A DNA stretch of 64,000 nt from contig NZ_JAUTAU010000001.1 of assembly GCF_030818775.1 (NCBI RefSeq), positions 3,538,001 to 3,602,000 of the forward strand, read 5' to 3'. This document shows, in pieces, positions 23,779 through 35,301 of this stretch. Position numbers and translations under genes: made by a program. Each line of letters starts with the position of its first letter. Position 1 is the first letter of the stretch. The notes under the pieces are model-generated. The model saw nothing but the letters and a program-made list of their open reading frames with translations, was not told the DNA's origin and made no database searches. Origin of the DNA: Bacillus sp. SORGH_AS_0510 (GTDB lineage Bacteria; Bacillota; Bacilli; Bacillales; Cytobacillaceae).

Positions 23779-25089
23779 TTATGCAGTTTTCTTTTTGTTT
23801 TCCATTTCTTCTTTTTCAAACATGTTCTCTTCAGCAGATTGTCTCCCTGGAAGAATTAGATTCAAAAGCACACCAATGATTGCAGCTAAGGCCATTCCTT
23901 GAATTTGAATATTAAATGGCAGCTTTACTATTGCTCCGCCAATTCCTATGACAAGAATAACGGAGGAGATCACTAGGTTACGTTTATCTCCAAAGTCAAT
24001 TTTACTATCGACTAACATTCTTAATCCTGATGAAGCAATGATACCGAACAGAAGGATTGAAACCCCGCCCATTACAGGAGTAGGAATGGTACTGATAAGG
24101 GCTGTTACTTTTCCAATAAATCCGAAGATGATAGCGAGCACGGCTGCTCCTGCAATAACATATACACTGTATACCCGTGTGATAGCAAGGACACCAATAT
24201 TCTCACCATACGTTGTTTTAGGCGGTCCGCCAATTAATGCTGAAATAATGGTTGCTGTTCCATCTCCAAGAATAGAGCGGTGAAGTCCTGGTTCTTTAAT
24301 ATAGTCACGGCCCACTACCTTACTTAAAACCAACTGGTGTCCGATGTGTTCTGACAAAGTCACAACCGCTACCGGTACCATTAATGCGACTAAATCCCAT
24401 GTGAATTTTACTTTATAGCTTACAAATGGAATGATAAACTGTGGCATTTCGAACACAGGCGCTTTCAAGACTGGTGAGAAATCCACAATTCCTACTATAA
24501 GTGCGTATATATACCCAACGATAATCCCCGCTAAAATCGGAATAATACTCAACATTTTTTTCGCATATATGGAGAAGATGATCGTCGCTGCTAATGTTAC
24601 AAGGGCTGCAGAGAAATGAAGCATGCTGTACTTACCAGCAGGATTATTCATTGCCATTCCTACAGCTGTTCCTGATAGTGCTAAGCCAATGACGATAATA
24701 ACTGGACCTACCACGATAGGTGGCAGTAAGTTCATAATCCATTTATGTCCCGCCTTACTAATAACTAAAGAAACTATTCCATATACGAGACCTGCAAGAA
24801 ATGTACCCACCATTGCTGCTCCTGGTCCCCCTGCCGCTTTGGCTGCAACTACCGGAGCAATAAAGGCAAATGATGAACCCAAGTAAGCTGGTACTTGCAT
24901 TTTTGTAATTAGTAAAAAGGCTAACGTTCCAAGTCCACTTGAGATTAGCGCAATCGCTGGACTTAAACCTACAAGGTATGGAACCAAGATTGTTGCCCCA
25001 AACATTGCAAATAAATGTTGTAAACTTAAAGTAAGCAATTGGGATGGTTTTGGTTTATCTGTTACATCTAGGATAGGTTTATTATTCAT
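23779..25089 (-). CDS. pyrP: Uracil permease
   Basis: Uracil:proton symporter of the nucleobase-cation symporter-2 (UraA) family, 436 aa with about 14 hydrophobic segments. Family features include QHLFAMFGATILVP near residue 24, SEHIGHQL near 242 and the IGGPPKTTYGENIG motif near 285. It is the second gene of the pyr operon, after pyrR, flanked on both sides by PyrR attenuators. Confidence 0.96.
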   Translation of the reverse strand: MNNKPILDVTDKPKPSQLLTLSLQHLFAMFGATILVPYLVGLSPAIALISSGLGTLAFLLITKMQVPAYLGSSFAFIAPVVAAKAAGGPGAAMVGTFLAGLVYGIVSLVISKAGHKWIMNLLPPIVVGPVIIVIGLALSGTAVGMAMNNPAGKYSMLHFSAALVTLAATIIFSIYAKKMLSIIPILAGIIVGYIYALIVGIVDFSPVLKAPVFEMPQFIIPFVSYKVKFTWDLVALMVPVAVVTLSEHIGHQLVLSKVVGRDYIKEPGLHRSILGDGTATIISALIGGPPKTTYGENIGVLAITRVYSVYVIAGAAVLAIIFGFIGKVTALISTIPTPVMGGVSILLFGIIASSGLRMLVDSKIDFGDKRNLVISSVILVIGIGGAIVKLPFNIQIQGMALAAIIGVLLNLILPGRQSAEENMFEKEEMENKKKTA

Positions 25090-25143
25090 TGTTTTCTCCC
25101 CTAATTTATTTTCGATTATCTTTTATTTTCTACTATTGCCATA

Positions 25144-25241
25144 AAAAAAACCCTCTTTTGCCACGGAGGGTACAAAGAGGGTATGGAAATGCCGTAATGA
25201 ATAATTCTCGGCGTTCTCCCCTTTGTCAGCCTCACAGGACT
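25144..25241 (-). promoter_or_regulatory. PyrR-binding attenuator between pyrR and pyrP
   Basis: The PyrR-binding sequence AGTCCTGTGAGGCTGACAAA lies at about 25222-25241 on the minus strand. The terminator ACCCTCTTT...AAAGAGGGT followed by eight T lies at 25144-25182. It is the second of the three pyr attenuators. Confidence 0.88.
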
Positions 25242-25262
25242 GCCTTTAAAAAGGGCTGCTAT

Positions 25263-26130
<868 letters not shown>

Positions 26131-26158
26131 CAAATTAAAGGACTTATAAACTATAGTC

Positions 26159-26187
26159 ATCTTACTAGATATTTCGTTTTTCGTCAA
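26159..26187 (-). promoter_or_regulatory. SigA promoter of the pyr operon
   Basis: Minus-strand TTGACG (-35) and TAAGAT (-10) are separated by exactly 17 bp, placing the start about 25 nt before the PyrR-binding segment. The TGA stop codon of the rluD-like gene (26184-26186) lies inside the -35 hexamer. Confidence 0.75.
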
Positions 26188-27095
26188 CGGTTATTTCGCA
26201 ATTTTTGAAGAAGCTGGTCGAAATCCTCCGGAAGCGGCGCTTCAAACTCTAGATATTCGTTTGTTCGTGGATGCACAAATCCAAGAACACCAGCGTGTAG
26301 AGCTTGTCCATCGATATCTAACGTTTTTTTCGGACCATATTTTGGGTCACCGGCTAATGGATAGCCAATATACTTCATATGCACACGAATTTGATGAGTC
26401 CTGCCTGTCTCTAATTGACATTCTACAAATGTAAAGTCCTTAAAGCGGTCAATGACATGAAAATGAGTAACAGCATGCTTACCTTTATCAACCACAGTCA
26501 TACTTTGACGATCTTTTGGATCTCTTCCTAGCGGAGCATCAATCGTACCAAAATCATGTGGAATAACCCCATGTACAATCGCTTTATATTTTCTTGTAAC
26601 TGTTTTTTCAACCAACTGATTAACAAGACTCTCATGCGCCATATCATTTTTGGCAACCATTAATAAACCAGAAGTGTCTTTATCAATACGATGAACAATT
26701 CCAGGTCGTAGGACACCATTAATTCCTGATAAGTCTTTACAGTGAGCCATTAAACCATTAACCAATGTTCCTGTCATATGTCCAGGTGCAGGATGGACGA
26801 CCATCCCTCTTGGTTTATTAACAACTAAAACATCTTTATCTTCGTAAAAAATCTCTAAATTTAGATCTTCTGGTACAACATCCAATTCTTCTGGATCAGG
26901 AATAGTAATTTCAATCCTGTCATTCGTACTGCATTTATAATTTGTTTTAATGGATTGCCCATTTACAAGGACATTCTCATCTTTAATCCACTGCTGAACT
27001 TGCGACCTTGACCACTCTTCATTAAGGCTAGAAATAACCTTATCAATACGATCACCTTTTTGCTCTTCAAGAATGGTGTGTTCCATTTTCTCCAT
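26184..27095 (-). CDS. RluA/RluD family pseudouridine synthase (YlyB)
   Basis: Makes pseudouridine in RNA, probably large-subunit rRNA. The 303-aa protein has an N-terminal S4 domain (residues ~10-70) and the RluA-type catalytic block [15 protein letters not shown] near residue 135, with the catalytic Asp. The start ATG 27095 has AAAGGAG 7 nt upstream; it overlaps the end of lspA by 29 nt. It occupies the B. subtilis ylyB position, between lspA and pyrR. Confidence 0.93.
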   Translation of the reverse strand: MEKMEHTILEEQKGDRIDKVISSLNEEWSRSQVQQWIKDENVLVNGQSIKTNYKCSTNDRIEITIPDPEELDVVPEDLNLEIFYEDKDVLVVNKPRGMVVHPAPGHMTGTLVNGLMAHCKDLSGINGVLRPGIVHRIDKDTSGLLMVAKNDMAHESLVNQLVEKTVTRKYKAIVHGVIPHDFGTIDAPLGRDPKDRQSMTVVDKGKHAVTHFHVIDRFKDFTFVECQLETGRTHQIRVHMKYIGYPLAGDPKYGPKKTLDIDGQALHAGVLGFVHPRTNEYLEFEAPLPEDFDQLLQKLRNNR

Positions 27096-27558
27096 GTAAT
27101 TTCTCCTTTGATTCTCTCTCTTCACGCAGCATTTGAATCATTAATACGATAACTCCAACGACTAATGCTGAGTCTGCAATATTAAAGACAGGAAAATTAT
27201 AGGTGAAAATATAAGTGTGAATAAAATCCACCACTTCTTTCCGAACAACACGGTCTATGAAATTCCCGATTGCTCCACCTAGCATTAAAGCTAAAGATAC
27301 CCCTAATAACCATTTTCCTCTTGCAGCTTTATGAATATAATACATAATAGCAATTATGACTATAATTGTAATTCCATAAAACAACCACATTTGTCCTTGT
27401 AAAATTCCCCATGCTGCACCACGATTACGGTGAGAAGTAATATACAAAATATTGTCGATGATGGGTATACTGTCACCTAAATTCATTTTACTTACAATTA
27501 ACCATTTTGTAATTTGATCTAATAAAATAACAAAAAGTGCGATTAAGTAATAAAACAC
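27067..27558 (-). CDS. lspA: Lipoprotein signal peptidase (signal peptidase II)
   Basis: Membrane aspartyl protease that removes prolipoprotein signal peptides. The 163-aa protein has four hydrophobic segments. The two catalytic Asp motifs are [10 protein letters not shown] near residue 95 and FNIADSAL near 128. It lies between ylyA and the rluD-like gene, as in B. subtilis. Confidence 0.96.
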   Translation of the reverse strand: MFYYLIALFVILLDQITKWLIVSKMNLGDSIPIIDNILYITSHRNRGAAWGILQGQMWLFYGITIIVIIAIMYYIHKAARGKWLLGVSLALMLGGAIGNFIDRVVRKEVVDFIHTYIFTYNFPVFNIADSALVVGVIVLMIQMLREERESKEKLHGENGTHHS

Positions 27559-27636
27559 TAAGAAATACCCCCAAGTCTAAACTGACTTACTTCTTAAGCA
27601 TTTTAGCATACTTTTTCGCGAAACGACAATGTAACC

Positions 27637-27933
27637 TCATAAAAATGAAGTAGAAATCGTTTTTTTGTAATACGTTTGCAAATTTTGAGATTCTTCCATC
27701 GACTTCATTGTCGGGATCATCGACAGTAAATCTTCCGGAATTAGTTCCCCTGAAATTTCACAATGGCCAAAGCTTCCTTTCTCGAACTTGAGGATTGCAG
27801 TATTTATGTCTGCAAGCTCCTCCTCTAGAATAGATATCAGCCAATCCTGCCTTTTTTTAATTTGTAATGACTGTTCAATTTCTTCTTTTGTTTGACGGAG
27901 TTCTAAAAACAGCTTTTCCTGCGTGGCATTCAT
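27637..27933 (-). CDS. YlyA-like TraR/DksA-family protein with degenerate zinc finger
   Basis: A 98-aa protein with an N-terminal coiled-coil-like half and a C-terminal segment GSFGHCEISGELIPEDLLSMIPT resembling the DksA/TraR fold. Only one of the four zinc Cys remains. Its place between ileS and lspA is that of B. subtilis ylyA, whose product is described as modulating SigG-dependent transcription. The function here is inferred from position and this resemblance. GGAGGTAAC precedes the ATG. Confidence 0.7.
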   Translation of the reverse strand: MNATQEKLFLELRQTKEEIEQSLQIKKRQDWLISILEEELADINTAILKFEKGSFGHCEISGELIPEDLLSMIPTMKSMEESQNLQTYYKKTISTSFL

Positions 27934-28040
27934 AGTTGTTACCTCCGTGAATCATTTGACTTATTATTTCCGGCAAGAAACAAATGACACCGTTAAACAT
28001 TTGACAGCCACAACAACAATTAACGAAAAAGGGAAATTTT

Positions 28041-28075
28041 AATTAAAAAACCCTATGCATATTTGCATAGGGCGT
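28041..28075 (-). terminator. Terminator after ileS
   Basis: Minus-strand CCCTATGCA/TGCATAGGG stem followed by TTTTTTAATT, 11 nt beyond the ileS stop. Confidence 0.85.
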
Positions 28076-28085
28076 TTATTGTTTA

Positions 28086-30857
28086 TTATGTTAAGTGAGA
28101 ATAGTTTTCTTTTACTACCTCTGCACAGCGCGGGCAAAGGGTTTCGTGTTCTACGTTTTGACCTACTTCTGGTGTCACAATCCAGCAACGCTCACATGTT
28201 TCTCCTTCAGCTTTTGTTACTACAATCGCTGATCCCTCAAGTTTAAGGGCATTTTCAGGTGCTTCCTCATAGGAACCAGCCACCTCAAAACCAGAAACAA
28301 TAAACAACTGCTTTAAGTTTTCTTCGATTGAATCTAACAAAGCTTTTGACTTTTCATTCACGTATAATGTAATTTTTGCTGTTAAGGATTTTCCAATTAC
28401 CTTTTGATTTCTAGCTTCTTCTAATGCCTTTAACACATCATCACGAAGCTTCATAAATGCAGTCCATTTTTCCTCTAAAGCCGCTGCTCCTGCAAGCTCC
28501 TTATATTCTGGAAGGTCAGTCAATTGAACACTTTCTCCCACCACATTAGGGATAAATTTCCAAACCTCATCTGCCGTATGTGAGAGAATTGGTGAAACTA
28601 ATTTAGTTAATGCCACTAATGATTCGTAAAGAACGGTTTGAATAGCTCTGCGTTCTTGATTATTAGATGCCTCAATATAAAGAACATCTTTTGCAAAATC
28701 TAAGTAAAAAGCACTTAAATCTAATGTACAGAAATTATTTACAGCATGATAAATTCCTGCAAATTCATAGTTTTCATAAGCATGGTGAACATATTTGATC
28801 AGTTTATTTAATTTTACAAGCATGAACTGGTCAACTTCGCGTAAGTTTTCATAGGCAACTGCATCTGTAGCTGGATTAAAGTCAGCAAGGTTACCAAGTA
28901 AGAAACGGAAAGTATTACGGATTTTCCGATATACTTCTGCAACTTGTTTTAAGATCGCATCAGAAACACGTACATCTGCTTGATAATCAACAGAGGCAAC
29001 CCAAAGTCGTAAAATATCTGCACCTAATTGATTCATAACCTTAGCAGGGACAACCACGTTACCTAATGATTTACTCATTTTTCTACCTTCACCATCAAGT
29101 GCGAAACCGTGGCTCAATACTCCTTTATATGGAGCTTTTCCTGTTACTGCCACTGCAGTAGATAGAGATGAGTTAAACCAACCGCGGTATTGGTCAGAGC
29201 CTTCTAAATAAAGGTCAGCCGGGCGAACTAAGTCCTCTCTTTCAAGAAGAACTGCTTGATGGGAAGAACCTGAATCAAACCAAACATCCATAATATCTGT
29301 TTCTTTTGTGAAAGTTCCATTTGGACTTCCAGGGTGTGTAAAGCCTTCTGGTAGTAATTCTTTGGCTTCTCTTTCAAACCAAATATTAGAGCCATGTTCG
29401 CGGAACAGTTCTGATACATGGTTGATTGTTTCGTCAGTTATAATTTCTTCACCGTTTTCTGCATAGAAAACAGGAATCGGTACACCCCAAACACGCTGAC
29501 GGGAAATACACCAGTCTCCACGGTCACGGACCATATTAAATAGTCGTGTTTCTCCCCATGCTGGAACCCATTTCGTTTCTTTTACAGCTTCCATCAGTTC
29601 ATTACGGAAATCTTTAATTGAAGCGAACCATTGAGCAGTGGCACGGAAAATTACCGGCTTCTTCGTTCTCCAGTCATGTGGATAAGAGTGAGTGATAAAT
29701 GATAATTTTAACAATGCACCTGCTTCTTCTAAAGCCTCAGCAATTGGCTTATTGGCAGTATCATAAAATAAGCCTTCAAAGCCTGGTGCTTCGTCTGTCA
29801 TCACACCCTTATCATCAACAGGGCAAAGGACTTCTAATCCATATTTCTGACCTACATAAAAGTCATCTTCCCCGTGTCCTGGAGCTGTATGAACGCAGCC
29901 AGTACCTGCATCAGTAGTTACGTGTTCACCTAACATCACTAAAGAATCACGGGAATATAATGGATGTGATGCGAGGATTAATTCTAATTCTGCACCCTTT
30001 ACTTTTTGAACAACGGTTGTTTCTTCCCAGCCAATTTCTTTTGTAACTGTTTCTAAAAGAGCTTCGGCAACAAGGTACTTATTCCCATTCGTTGCTACCA
30101 CCACGTAGGTTAAGTCAGGATGTACCGAAATTCCAAGATTCGCTGGAATCGTCCATGGCGTTGTAGTCCAGATGACAATTTGCGTATCAGTGTCAAGTAC
30201 ACCTTTACCATCTTTCACCTTAAACCCAACATAGATGGATGCTGAACGTTTATCTTGATATTCAATCTCTGCTTCAGCTAAAGCTGATTCACTTGATGGG
30301 GACCAATACACAGGTTTTTTACCTTTGTAGATGTATCCTTTTTTGGCCATGTCGCCAAATACTTTAATTTGTTGTGCTTCATATTCAGGTTTTAACGTAA
30401 TATATGGATTTTCCCAATCGCCGCGAACACCAAGGCGTTTAAATTGGGTGCGTTGATTATCCACTTGTTCTAGTGCATATTTAGTACATAGTTGTCGGAA
30501 CTCAGCAACTGTCATTTCTTTACGCTTAACACCCTTATTTGTTAATGCCTGCTCAATTGGCAGACCATGAGTATCCCAACCTGGAACATATGGGGAATGA
30601 AAGCCGCTCATTGATTTATAGCGGACAATCATATCTTTTAAGATTTTATTTAGGGCATGACCCATATGAATATCACCATTTGCATATGGTGGTCCGTCAT
30701 GTAAGACAAACATCGGGCGGCCTTTTGTCCGTTCCTGTACTTTTTGATAAATATTCATTTCTTCCCATTTAGCCTGAATCTCGGGCTCCCTTTGGGGAAG
30801 ATTACCCCGCATCGGAAACTCAGTTTGCGGCATCAATAACGTATCTTTATACTCCAT
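28086..30857 (-). CDS. ileS: Isoleucyl-tRNA synthetase
   Basis: Class I synthetase of 923 aa. The HIGH motif appears as HMGH near residue 66 and KMSKS as KMSKSLGN near residue 595. The CP1 editing domain lies between. A C-terminal zinc finger CERCW...CPRC is at ~888-908. It is regulated by the T-box leader immediately upstream. RBS AGGAGGAAGAAA precedes the ATG. Confidence 0.97.
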   Translation of the reverse strand: MEYKDTLLMPQTEFPMRGNLPQREPEIQAKWEEMNIYQKVQERTKGRPMFVLHDGPPYANGDIHMGHALNKILKDMIVRYKSMSGFHSPYVPGWDTHGLPIEQALTNKGVKRKEMTVAEFRQLCTKYALEQVDNQRTQFKRLGVRGDWENPYITLKPEYEAQQIKVFGDMAKKGYIYKGKKPVYWSPSSESALAEAEIEYQDKRSASIYVGFKVKDGKGVLDTDTQIVIWTTTPWTIPANLGISVHPDLTYVVVATNGNKYLVAEALLETVTKEIGWEETTVVQKVKGAELELILASHPLYSRDSLVMLGEHVTTDAGTGCVHTAPGHGEDDFYVGQKYGLEVLCPVDDKGVMTDEAPGFEGLFYDTANKPIAEALEEAGALLKLSFITHSYPHDWRTKKPVIFRATAQWFASIKDFRNELMEAVKETKWVPAWGETRLFNMVRDRGDWCISRQRVWGVPIPVFYAENGEEIITDETINHVSELFREHGSNIWFEREAKELLPEGFTHPGSPNGTFTKETDIMDVWFDSGSSHQAVLLEREDLVRPADLYLEGSDQYRGWFNSSLSTAVAVTGKAPYKGVLSHGFALDGEGRKMSKSLGNVVVPAKVMNQLGADILRLWVASVDYQADVRVSDAILKQVAEVYRKIRNTFRFLLGNLADFNPATDAVAYENLREVDQFMLVKLNKLIKYVHHAYENYEFAGIYHAVNNFCTLDLSAFYLDFAKDVLYIEASNNQERRAIQTVLYESLVALTKLVSPILSHTADEVWKFIPNVVGESVQLTDLPEYKELAGAAALEEKWTAFMKLRDDVLKALEEARNQKVIGKSLTAKITLYVNEKSKALLDSIEENLKQLFIVSGFEVAGSYEEAPENALKLEGSAIVVTKAEGETCERCWIVTPEVGQNVEHETLCPRCAEVVKENYSHLT

Positions 30858-30910
30858 TTTTCTTCCTCCTGATCATCCACTTCATATAACAGAATAGCCA
30901 ATAGACAAAT

Positions 30911-31187
30911 AAAAAAAACCTTCTCATCCCAAATAGGGACGAGAAGGTTTTATTCCCGCGGTACCACCCTGATAGATAATACCGATTCGTACTATCCTCT
31001 TAAGCATTCGTAACGTGAATAACACGCCTGAGCCTACTACCCATTTATAGAGGTTCGGTCCGGAACTCAAGGGTGATTTTCCAATTTTCTGCTTTACCGG
31101 GCTTTCACCATCCCCGACTCGCTAATTTTAAAGCTAATAAAAAACTGTACTGTCCCTATCATCGTCATTGCCATTCTATATAACTAT
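30911..31187 (-). promoter_or_regulatory. T-box riboswitch (isoleucine) upstream of ileS
   Basis: The minus strand has the 14-nt T-box core AGGGTGGTACCGCG at 30957-30970. The Stem I base begins with GATAGGGACAGTA near 31160. The final terminator is ACCTTCTCGTCCC/GGGATGAGAAGGT with an eight-T run at 30911-30952. A likely specifier ATC (Ile) is at 31075-31077 in the context GAAAATCACC. Uncharged tRNA-Ile would favour the antiterminator and raise ileS expression. Confidence 0.93.
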
Positions 31188-31193
31188 CTAAAA

Positions 31194-31223
31194 ATTATAT
31201 GCTAACTAAATGGAATTCGTCAA
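31194..31223 (-). promoter_or_regulatory. SigA promoter of the ileS T-box transcript
   Basis: Minus-strand TTGACG, 18-bp spacer, TATAAT. The TGA inside the -35 is the divIVA stop codon. Confidence 0.8.
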
Positions 31224-31735
31224 GCTAATGAATCTTCTTCTTGATGAATTTTCAATTCTGTAGCATCTACTTCATAATCCAATAAATGATCCCAATCATC
31301 CGTATTTAACATATCAAGCTGTGCTTCAATCAGCATCTTAAAACGAGTACGGAATACCTTCGATTGTTTCTTTAGATCCTCGATTTCAAGCGCAATCTTT
31401 CTTGCTTTAGAAAGGGACTCATTCACAATTCGATCGGCATTCTTCTCTGCTTCTTTAATTATTAACTTCGCTTCCTTTTGGGCATTACGCTTTACTTCTT
31501 CACCCGCTTCTTGGGCTATAATAATTGACTTATTAAGTGTTTCTTCGATATTTACAAAATGACCAAGACGATCTTTCATTTCATTTAAACGTTCTTCCAT
31601 TTCCTTTTTCTCTCTAAGAACTAATTCATAATCCTTAATCACCTGATCAAGAAATTCATTTACTTCATCTTCGTCATAGCCACGAAAACCTTTATTAAAC
31701 TCTTTATTATGAATATCTAACGGCGTTAACGGCAT
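31220..31735 (-). CDS. divIVA: Cell-pole and septum protein DivIVA
   Basis: Coiled-coil protein that senses negative membrane curvature and recruits division-site and sporulation factors. The 171-aa product begins MPLTPLDIHNKEFNKGFRGY, the conserved lipid-binding head, followed by long heptad-rich coils and the tetramerisation region near RTRFKMLIEAQLD. The start ATG 31735 has GGAGGTG 6 nt upstream. It follows ylmH, as in B. subtilis. Confidence 0.96.
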   Translation of the reverse strand: MPLTPLDIHNKEFNKGFRGYDEDEVNEFLDQVIKDYELVLREKKEMEERLNEMKDRLGHFVNIEETLNKSIIIAQEAGEEVKRNAQKEAKLIIKEAEKNADRIVNESLSKARKIALEIEDLKKQSKVFRTRFKMLIEAQLDMLNTDDWDHLLDYEVDATELKIHQEEDSLA

Positions 31736-31820
31736 TGGTGCCACCTCCATACAATCTATACATGTATATGTATTAGCAAGTATTCGACAAGTTTTTCGAA
31801 ATTCCTGCTTTATCATTGAA

Positions 31821-32594
31821 TTATTTTTGTTTTCCGACAATAATTCTCCATTTATCTTTTTTCGTCTTTCCCTCAATACCAACAATTTTTGCTCTGCCAT
31901 ATCCACGGACTGATAGCATATCACCTTCATCACAATCAAATGAGGGATTTTCTGTCAACGTCCAGTTAACTTTTACAAGACCATGTTGAATTAGGGCTTG
32001 GGATTTTTGCCTTGATAGATGATAAACTCCTGAAATAACCGTATCCAGTCGTAAAGAAGACACAGTTAGATCATTCTCTTCCCATAGTTCTCTGTTAGAG
32101 ATTTGTTCGTCGGAACTTATTTCATCTAATCTTACCCCTGCCTTACCAATCGATTCAACATTATTTTGAATGTACGAACTAACCTCCTTGGCAGCAAAAA
32201 ATTGAACCTTTCCATCTTTCATAAGTATGTCTCCAAATTTCCCCCGTTTAAGCCCTAGGGACATGAGTGTACCTAAAACCTGCCTGTGTTCGAGGGTAAC
32301 AAACTTTGAAGGGTATTGGATTTCAAAAAGAGCAATTTGGAAATCTTCTTCACTTACCATTAAATAATCAGGGTAGAGAAGGGCTCTTTTTCGTTCTCCA
32401 GCAAGACTCCCACCAAAAAGCTGATATTTTACCTCATTATTTTCACCGATTAGAAGTTTAAGTATATGTTGTTCACGTGGATCAAGGAAATCTGTCAGCT
32501 TTGGAGCATACTGAGATTCCACTTGGTCTTTCCATTGTAAAACTTGATCAATATATTCCCGTTCTTCTAGTCGGAAATGCTGATATATGTTCAT
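31821..32594 (-). CDS. ylmH: YlmH, S4-domain RNA-binding protein
   Basis: 257-aa protein with a C-terminal S4 RNA-binding domain from about residue 180 (SSLRLDTVISGVYHLSRQKSQALIQHGLVKVN). YlmH has been linked to 50S ribosome quality control in B. subtilis, binding peptidyl-tRNA obstructed subunits. It sits in the conserved ylmG-ylmH-divIVA order. Confidence 0.93.
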   Translation of the reverse strand: MNIYQHFRLEEREYIDQVLQWKDQVESQYAPKLTDFLDPREQHILKLLIGENNEVKYQLFGGSLAGERKRALLYPDYLMVSEEDFQIALFEIQYPSKFVTLEHRQVLGTLMSLGLKRGKFGDILMKDGKVQFFAAKEVSSYIQNNVESIGKAGVRLDEISSDEQISNRELWEENDLTVSSLRLDTVISGVYHLSRQKSQALIQHGLVKVNWTLTENPSFDCDEGDMLSVRGYGRAKIVGIEGKTKKDKWRIIVGKQK

Positions 32595-32621
32595 TAAAAA
32601 AACACAACCTAGTTACATTAT

Positions 32622-32885
32622 TTAAATAAGCCACAGATAAACTCGGTGTAAACCTTGGGCCGCAAAGTTTAACACTAGGAATGCCACAATTGGAGAAATA
32701 TCCATCATCCCAATTGGTGGAATAATTTTTCTAAATGGCTCTAGATATGGCTCACAGATTCTCCCTAGGAATCGACCAATTGTCGTTTCTCTCGCATTTG
32801 GAAACCAAGACATTAAGATGTAAATGATTAATGCCCAAGAATATAATTGAATAATCTGTTGTAAAAGGCCAAAAACAAATGCCAT
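32622..32885 (-). CDS. ylmG: YggT family membrane protein YlmG
   Basis: 87-aa protein with two hydrophobic helices and the YggT-family segment [18 protein letters not shown] between them. The precise role is unknown; relatives affect division and nucleoid placement in other bacteria and plastids. It is four nt from the end of sepF. Confidence 0.93.
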   Translation of the reverse strand: MAFVFGLLQQIIQLYSWALIIYILMSWFPNARETTIGRFLGRICEPYLEPFRKIIPPIGMMDISPIVAFLVLNFAAQGLHRVYLWLI

Positions 32886-32889
32886 TTAA

Positions 32890-33345
32890 TTACCACCTCG
32901 CACTTTGGTTATCGGGGTCCATTATAAGGTCCGAAATATTTCCTGAAACTTCTACATTATCAGGAGTACACAAAAAGATACTGCTACCTATTTTTTGAAT
33001 ATCCCCGCTAATTGTGTAAACAGCGCCACTTAAAAAATCAATAATTTGTCGTCCCTGTTCATTATCTATCCTCTGTAAATTTACTACAACTGCACGCCTA
33101 TTTTTAAGGTGGTCAGCAATTTCAGTAGCCTCTGAATACGCACGTGGTTCCACTAAAATGACCTTAGATCCCTTTGAAGGACTTGCGGCTTTCTGAACAC
33201 TTTGCAGACTAACTACATTTTGAGATTTGACAGGTAGTTGCTGTTTCTGCTTTTTGGGCTGCACTTTTTCTACATATTCATCATCATTATCATCATATTC
33301 TTCATCTAAAAAGAAAAATGTTTTAAGTTTTGATTTGATCGTCAT
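32890..33345 (-). CDS. sepF: Cell division protein SepF
   Basis: FtsZ-bundling membrane anchor. The 151-aa protein has a short N-terminal amphipathic start (SKLKTFFFLDEEYDD), a charged linker, and a C-terminal DUF552 domain with VVNLQRIDNEQGRQIIDFLSG near residue 93. It works with FtsA in tethering FtsZ to the membrane. It follows ylmE at 11 nt. Confidence 0.95.
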   Translation of the reverse strand: MTIKSKLKTFFFLDEEYDDNDDEYVEKVQPKKQKQQLPVKSQNVVSLQSVQKAASPSKGSKVILVEPRAYSEATEIADHLKNRRAVVVNLQRIDNEQGRQIIDFLSGAVYTISGDIQKIGSSIFLCTPDNVEVSGNISDLIMDPDNQSARW

Positions 33346-33356
33346 CTTTTTCTCTC

Positions 33357-34034
33357 CTAACCTTCTTCACCGACAAGCGCTGTCCCTATTCTAACCATTG
33401 TAGCCCCTTCTTCTATCGCAATCGTAAAGTCATTAGACATCCCCATAGATAGCTCTGAACAAGGTGCATAAGATAGCTGTAAAGCCTGTACTTGGTCACG
33501 AAGTTCTCTTAGTTTTCGAAAACAATCACGGATTACCTGTTCATCATTGGTGAAAGGAGCCATTGTCATTAAACCTTCCACACTTATATTTTCAAATGGA
33601 CGAAGGGACTCAATAAAATAAAGGGCTTCTTCTGGGGCTAGTCCGTGTTTAGATTCTTCACCAGAAACATTTACTTGAACAAGACATTTTATCTTCTGTC
33701 TCGCTCTTTTATTGATTTCCTCTGCTAAAGAAATGCGGTCCAATGAATGAATGTATTCCACTTTATCAATAATATTCTTTACTTTTCTCTTTTGTAAAGA
33801 ACCAATAAAATGCCAGTGGGGCTTGTCCTTAAGTACATCCCACTTAGCAAGCAGGCCTTCATCGCGATTTTCTCCTAAATGAGTAACACCAGCCTCTAAT
33901 GCCTCTTGGGCCCGTTCAACAGTGACATATTTCGTTACCGCAATCAATTTTACCTCAGTAGGATTCCTGTTGCCTTTCATGCATGCATCATCTATTTGCT
34001 GTTTAATTTGACTTAAATTATCTGTTACTCTCAT
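33357..34034 (-). CDS. ylmE: YggS/PROSC family PLP-binding protein YlmE
   Basis: Pyridoxal-phosphate homeostasis protein with an alanine-racemase-like barrel, 225 aa. The PLP-Lys segment is [13 protein letters not shown] near residue 30, and [14 protein letters not shown] near 75 is conserved. The start ATG 34034 overlaps the ylmD stop as ATGA. Confidence 0.93.
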   Translation of the reverse strand: MRVTDNLSQIKQQIDDACMKGNRNPTEVKLIAVTKYVTVERAQEALEAGVTHLGENRDEGLLAKWDVLKDKPHWHFIGSLQKRKVKNIIDKVEYIHSLDRISLAEEINKRARQKIKCLVQVNVSGEESKHGLAPEEALYFIESLRPFENISVEGLMTMAPFTNDEQVIRDCFRKLRELRDQVQALQLSYAPCSELSMGMSNDFTIAIEEGATMVRIGTALVGEEG

Positions 34035-34861
34035 AAATGGTCTGCTGTCTCCTTCCAACCAATAAAGCTTAACATTCTGCCTGTTTTTCCTTGGTCGCGG
34101 CGGTGGGAGAAAAACTCCTCATGATTACAACTAGAGCAAAATCTCGTAAGAAGGATATTTTCATCAGGAACACCTGATGCCATAAGGACTTGCCTGTTTA
34201 CTTCACGCAAATCTAAGGAATACTGTCCTTCTGACACTACATTATAGGGTAAACTTCCACTACCTTCTAGTGTATTTTCTACTAGCTGAATAATACGTTT
34301 ATCTACAATATAACATTTTTCGCAAATAGATGGACCTATTGCTACAAAAATCTGGTCAGGCTTAATTCCTTCTCGGCCCCAAGCTGTAACCATTTCTTTA
34401 GCAATTTGTCCTACAGTGCCTTTCCAACCGGCATGTGCGGTGCCAATCATTCTTTTCTTAGGAGCAATAAAAAAAAGAGGGACACAGTCAGCAAAGCATA
34501 GTGTTAACAGGATGCCCTCTTCATTTGTATAAAAACCATCCGTGCCTTTAAAGGAATCTTCATAGGAATTAGACCCCTTCCCGCGATCAACTTTTGTTAC
34601 CTTTTTAAGAATGATATTATGGGTTTGTTCTGCACCAACCCAATAATTTAATGGGAAGTTTAATTGTTCAGATACTTTTTCCCTATTACCGCATACATCT
34701 TTTTTATCATCTCCAACATGAAAACCAAGGTTCAGTGTCTGAAAATAGCCCTTGCTTTCTCCACCATGTTTGGTAGTGAACCCTGCTGTCAAACCAGGAA
34801 ATTGTTGCATCCAGCTATCAATAGTTAAATACGATTCATTGTGTAAAACAAAAGGTTCCAT
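34031..34861 (-). CDS. ylmD: Purine nucleoside phosphorylase/multicopper-like protein YlmD (YfiH family)
   Basis: 276-aa member of the YfiH/LACC1 family, described as a purine nucleoside phosphorylase with adenosine deaminase activity. Metal-site residues lie in [10 protein letters not shown] near residue 124 and [15 protein letters not shown] near 139. It is the gene between ylmC and ylmE. Confidence 0.92.
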   Translation of the reverse strand: MEPFVLHNESYLTIDSWMQQFPGLTAGFTTKHGGESKGYFQTLNLGFHVGDDKKDVCGNREKVSEQLNFPLNYWVGAEQTHNIILKKVTKVDRGKGSNSYEDSFKGTDGFYTNEEGILLTLCFADCVPLFFIAPKKRMIGTAHAGWKGTVGQIAKEMVTAWGREGIKPDQIFVAIGPSICEKCYIVDKRIIQLVENTLEGSGSLPYNVVSEGQYSLDLREVNRQVLMASGVPDENILLTRFCSSCNHEEFFSHRRDQGKTGRMLSFIGWKETADHL

Positions 34862-34930
34862 TTCAATACCTCTTATGTTTTTCTATAGTTTACCATGAAA
34901 AGAATGTTTGGTCACCGCAAAACAATATGG

Positions 34931-35200
34931 TCAAACTTCTGTTTCTTCAGCAATTCTTTCCTTTATCCCTTTGTATCTGACCAAAATAACATCTTGACCA
35001 ATTTTTATAATATTTTGCCACGGAATCACAATGTCTTCATCTTTTCCAAAAAATCCAAGTACTCTGCCTCCACCTGAAATCACAACTGCTTCAATCTTTC
35101 CAGTAGTTAGGTTGATCTCAATATCACCAATATTACCTAACCTTTTTCCATCCGATACATTCACAACGTCTTTTATCTGGAATTCGGAAATCTTGACCAC
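34931..35200 (-). CDS. ylmC: YlmC/YmxH family PRC-barrel sporulation protein
   Basis: 89-aa PRC-barrel-like protein beginning VKISEFQIKDVVNVSDGKRL. Start chosen at GTG 35200, 8 nt after GGGAG, because it reproduces the family N-terminus. It follows sigG and its terminator. The function is not established. Confidence 0.88.
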   Translation of the reverse strand: MVKISEFQIKDVVNVSDGKRLGNIGDIEINLTTGKIEAVVISGGGRVLGFFGKDEDIVIPWQNIIKIGQDVILVRYKGIKERIAEETEV

Positions 35201-35263
35201 ATACACCACTCCCAGTTTTATTACTATAAAGAATATATGTGCATGCTTAGAATTTTATTTTAA

Positions 35264-35301
35264 AAAGCAAAAATAAAGCTGCCCCCAAGGACAGCTTTAG
35301 C
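35264..35301 (-). terminator. Terminator overlapping the end of sigG
   Basis: Minus-strand AAAGCTGTCC/GGGCAGCTTT stem followed by ATTTTTGCTTTTT. The upstream arm begins at the sigG TAA stop codon. Confidence 0.8.

Noticed and set aside
30911..31187. Possible small RNA gene or CRISPR-like structure upstream of ileS
   Set aside because: Explained fully by the T-box riboswitch with its core motif and terminator.
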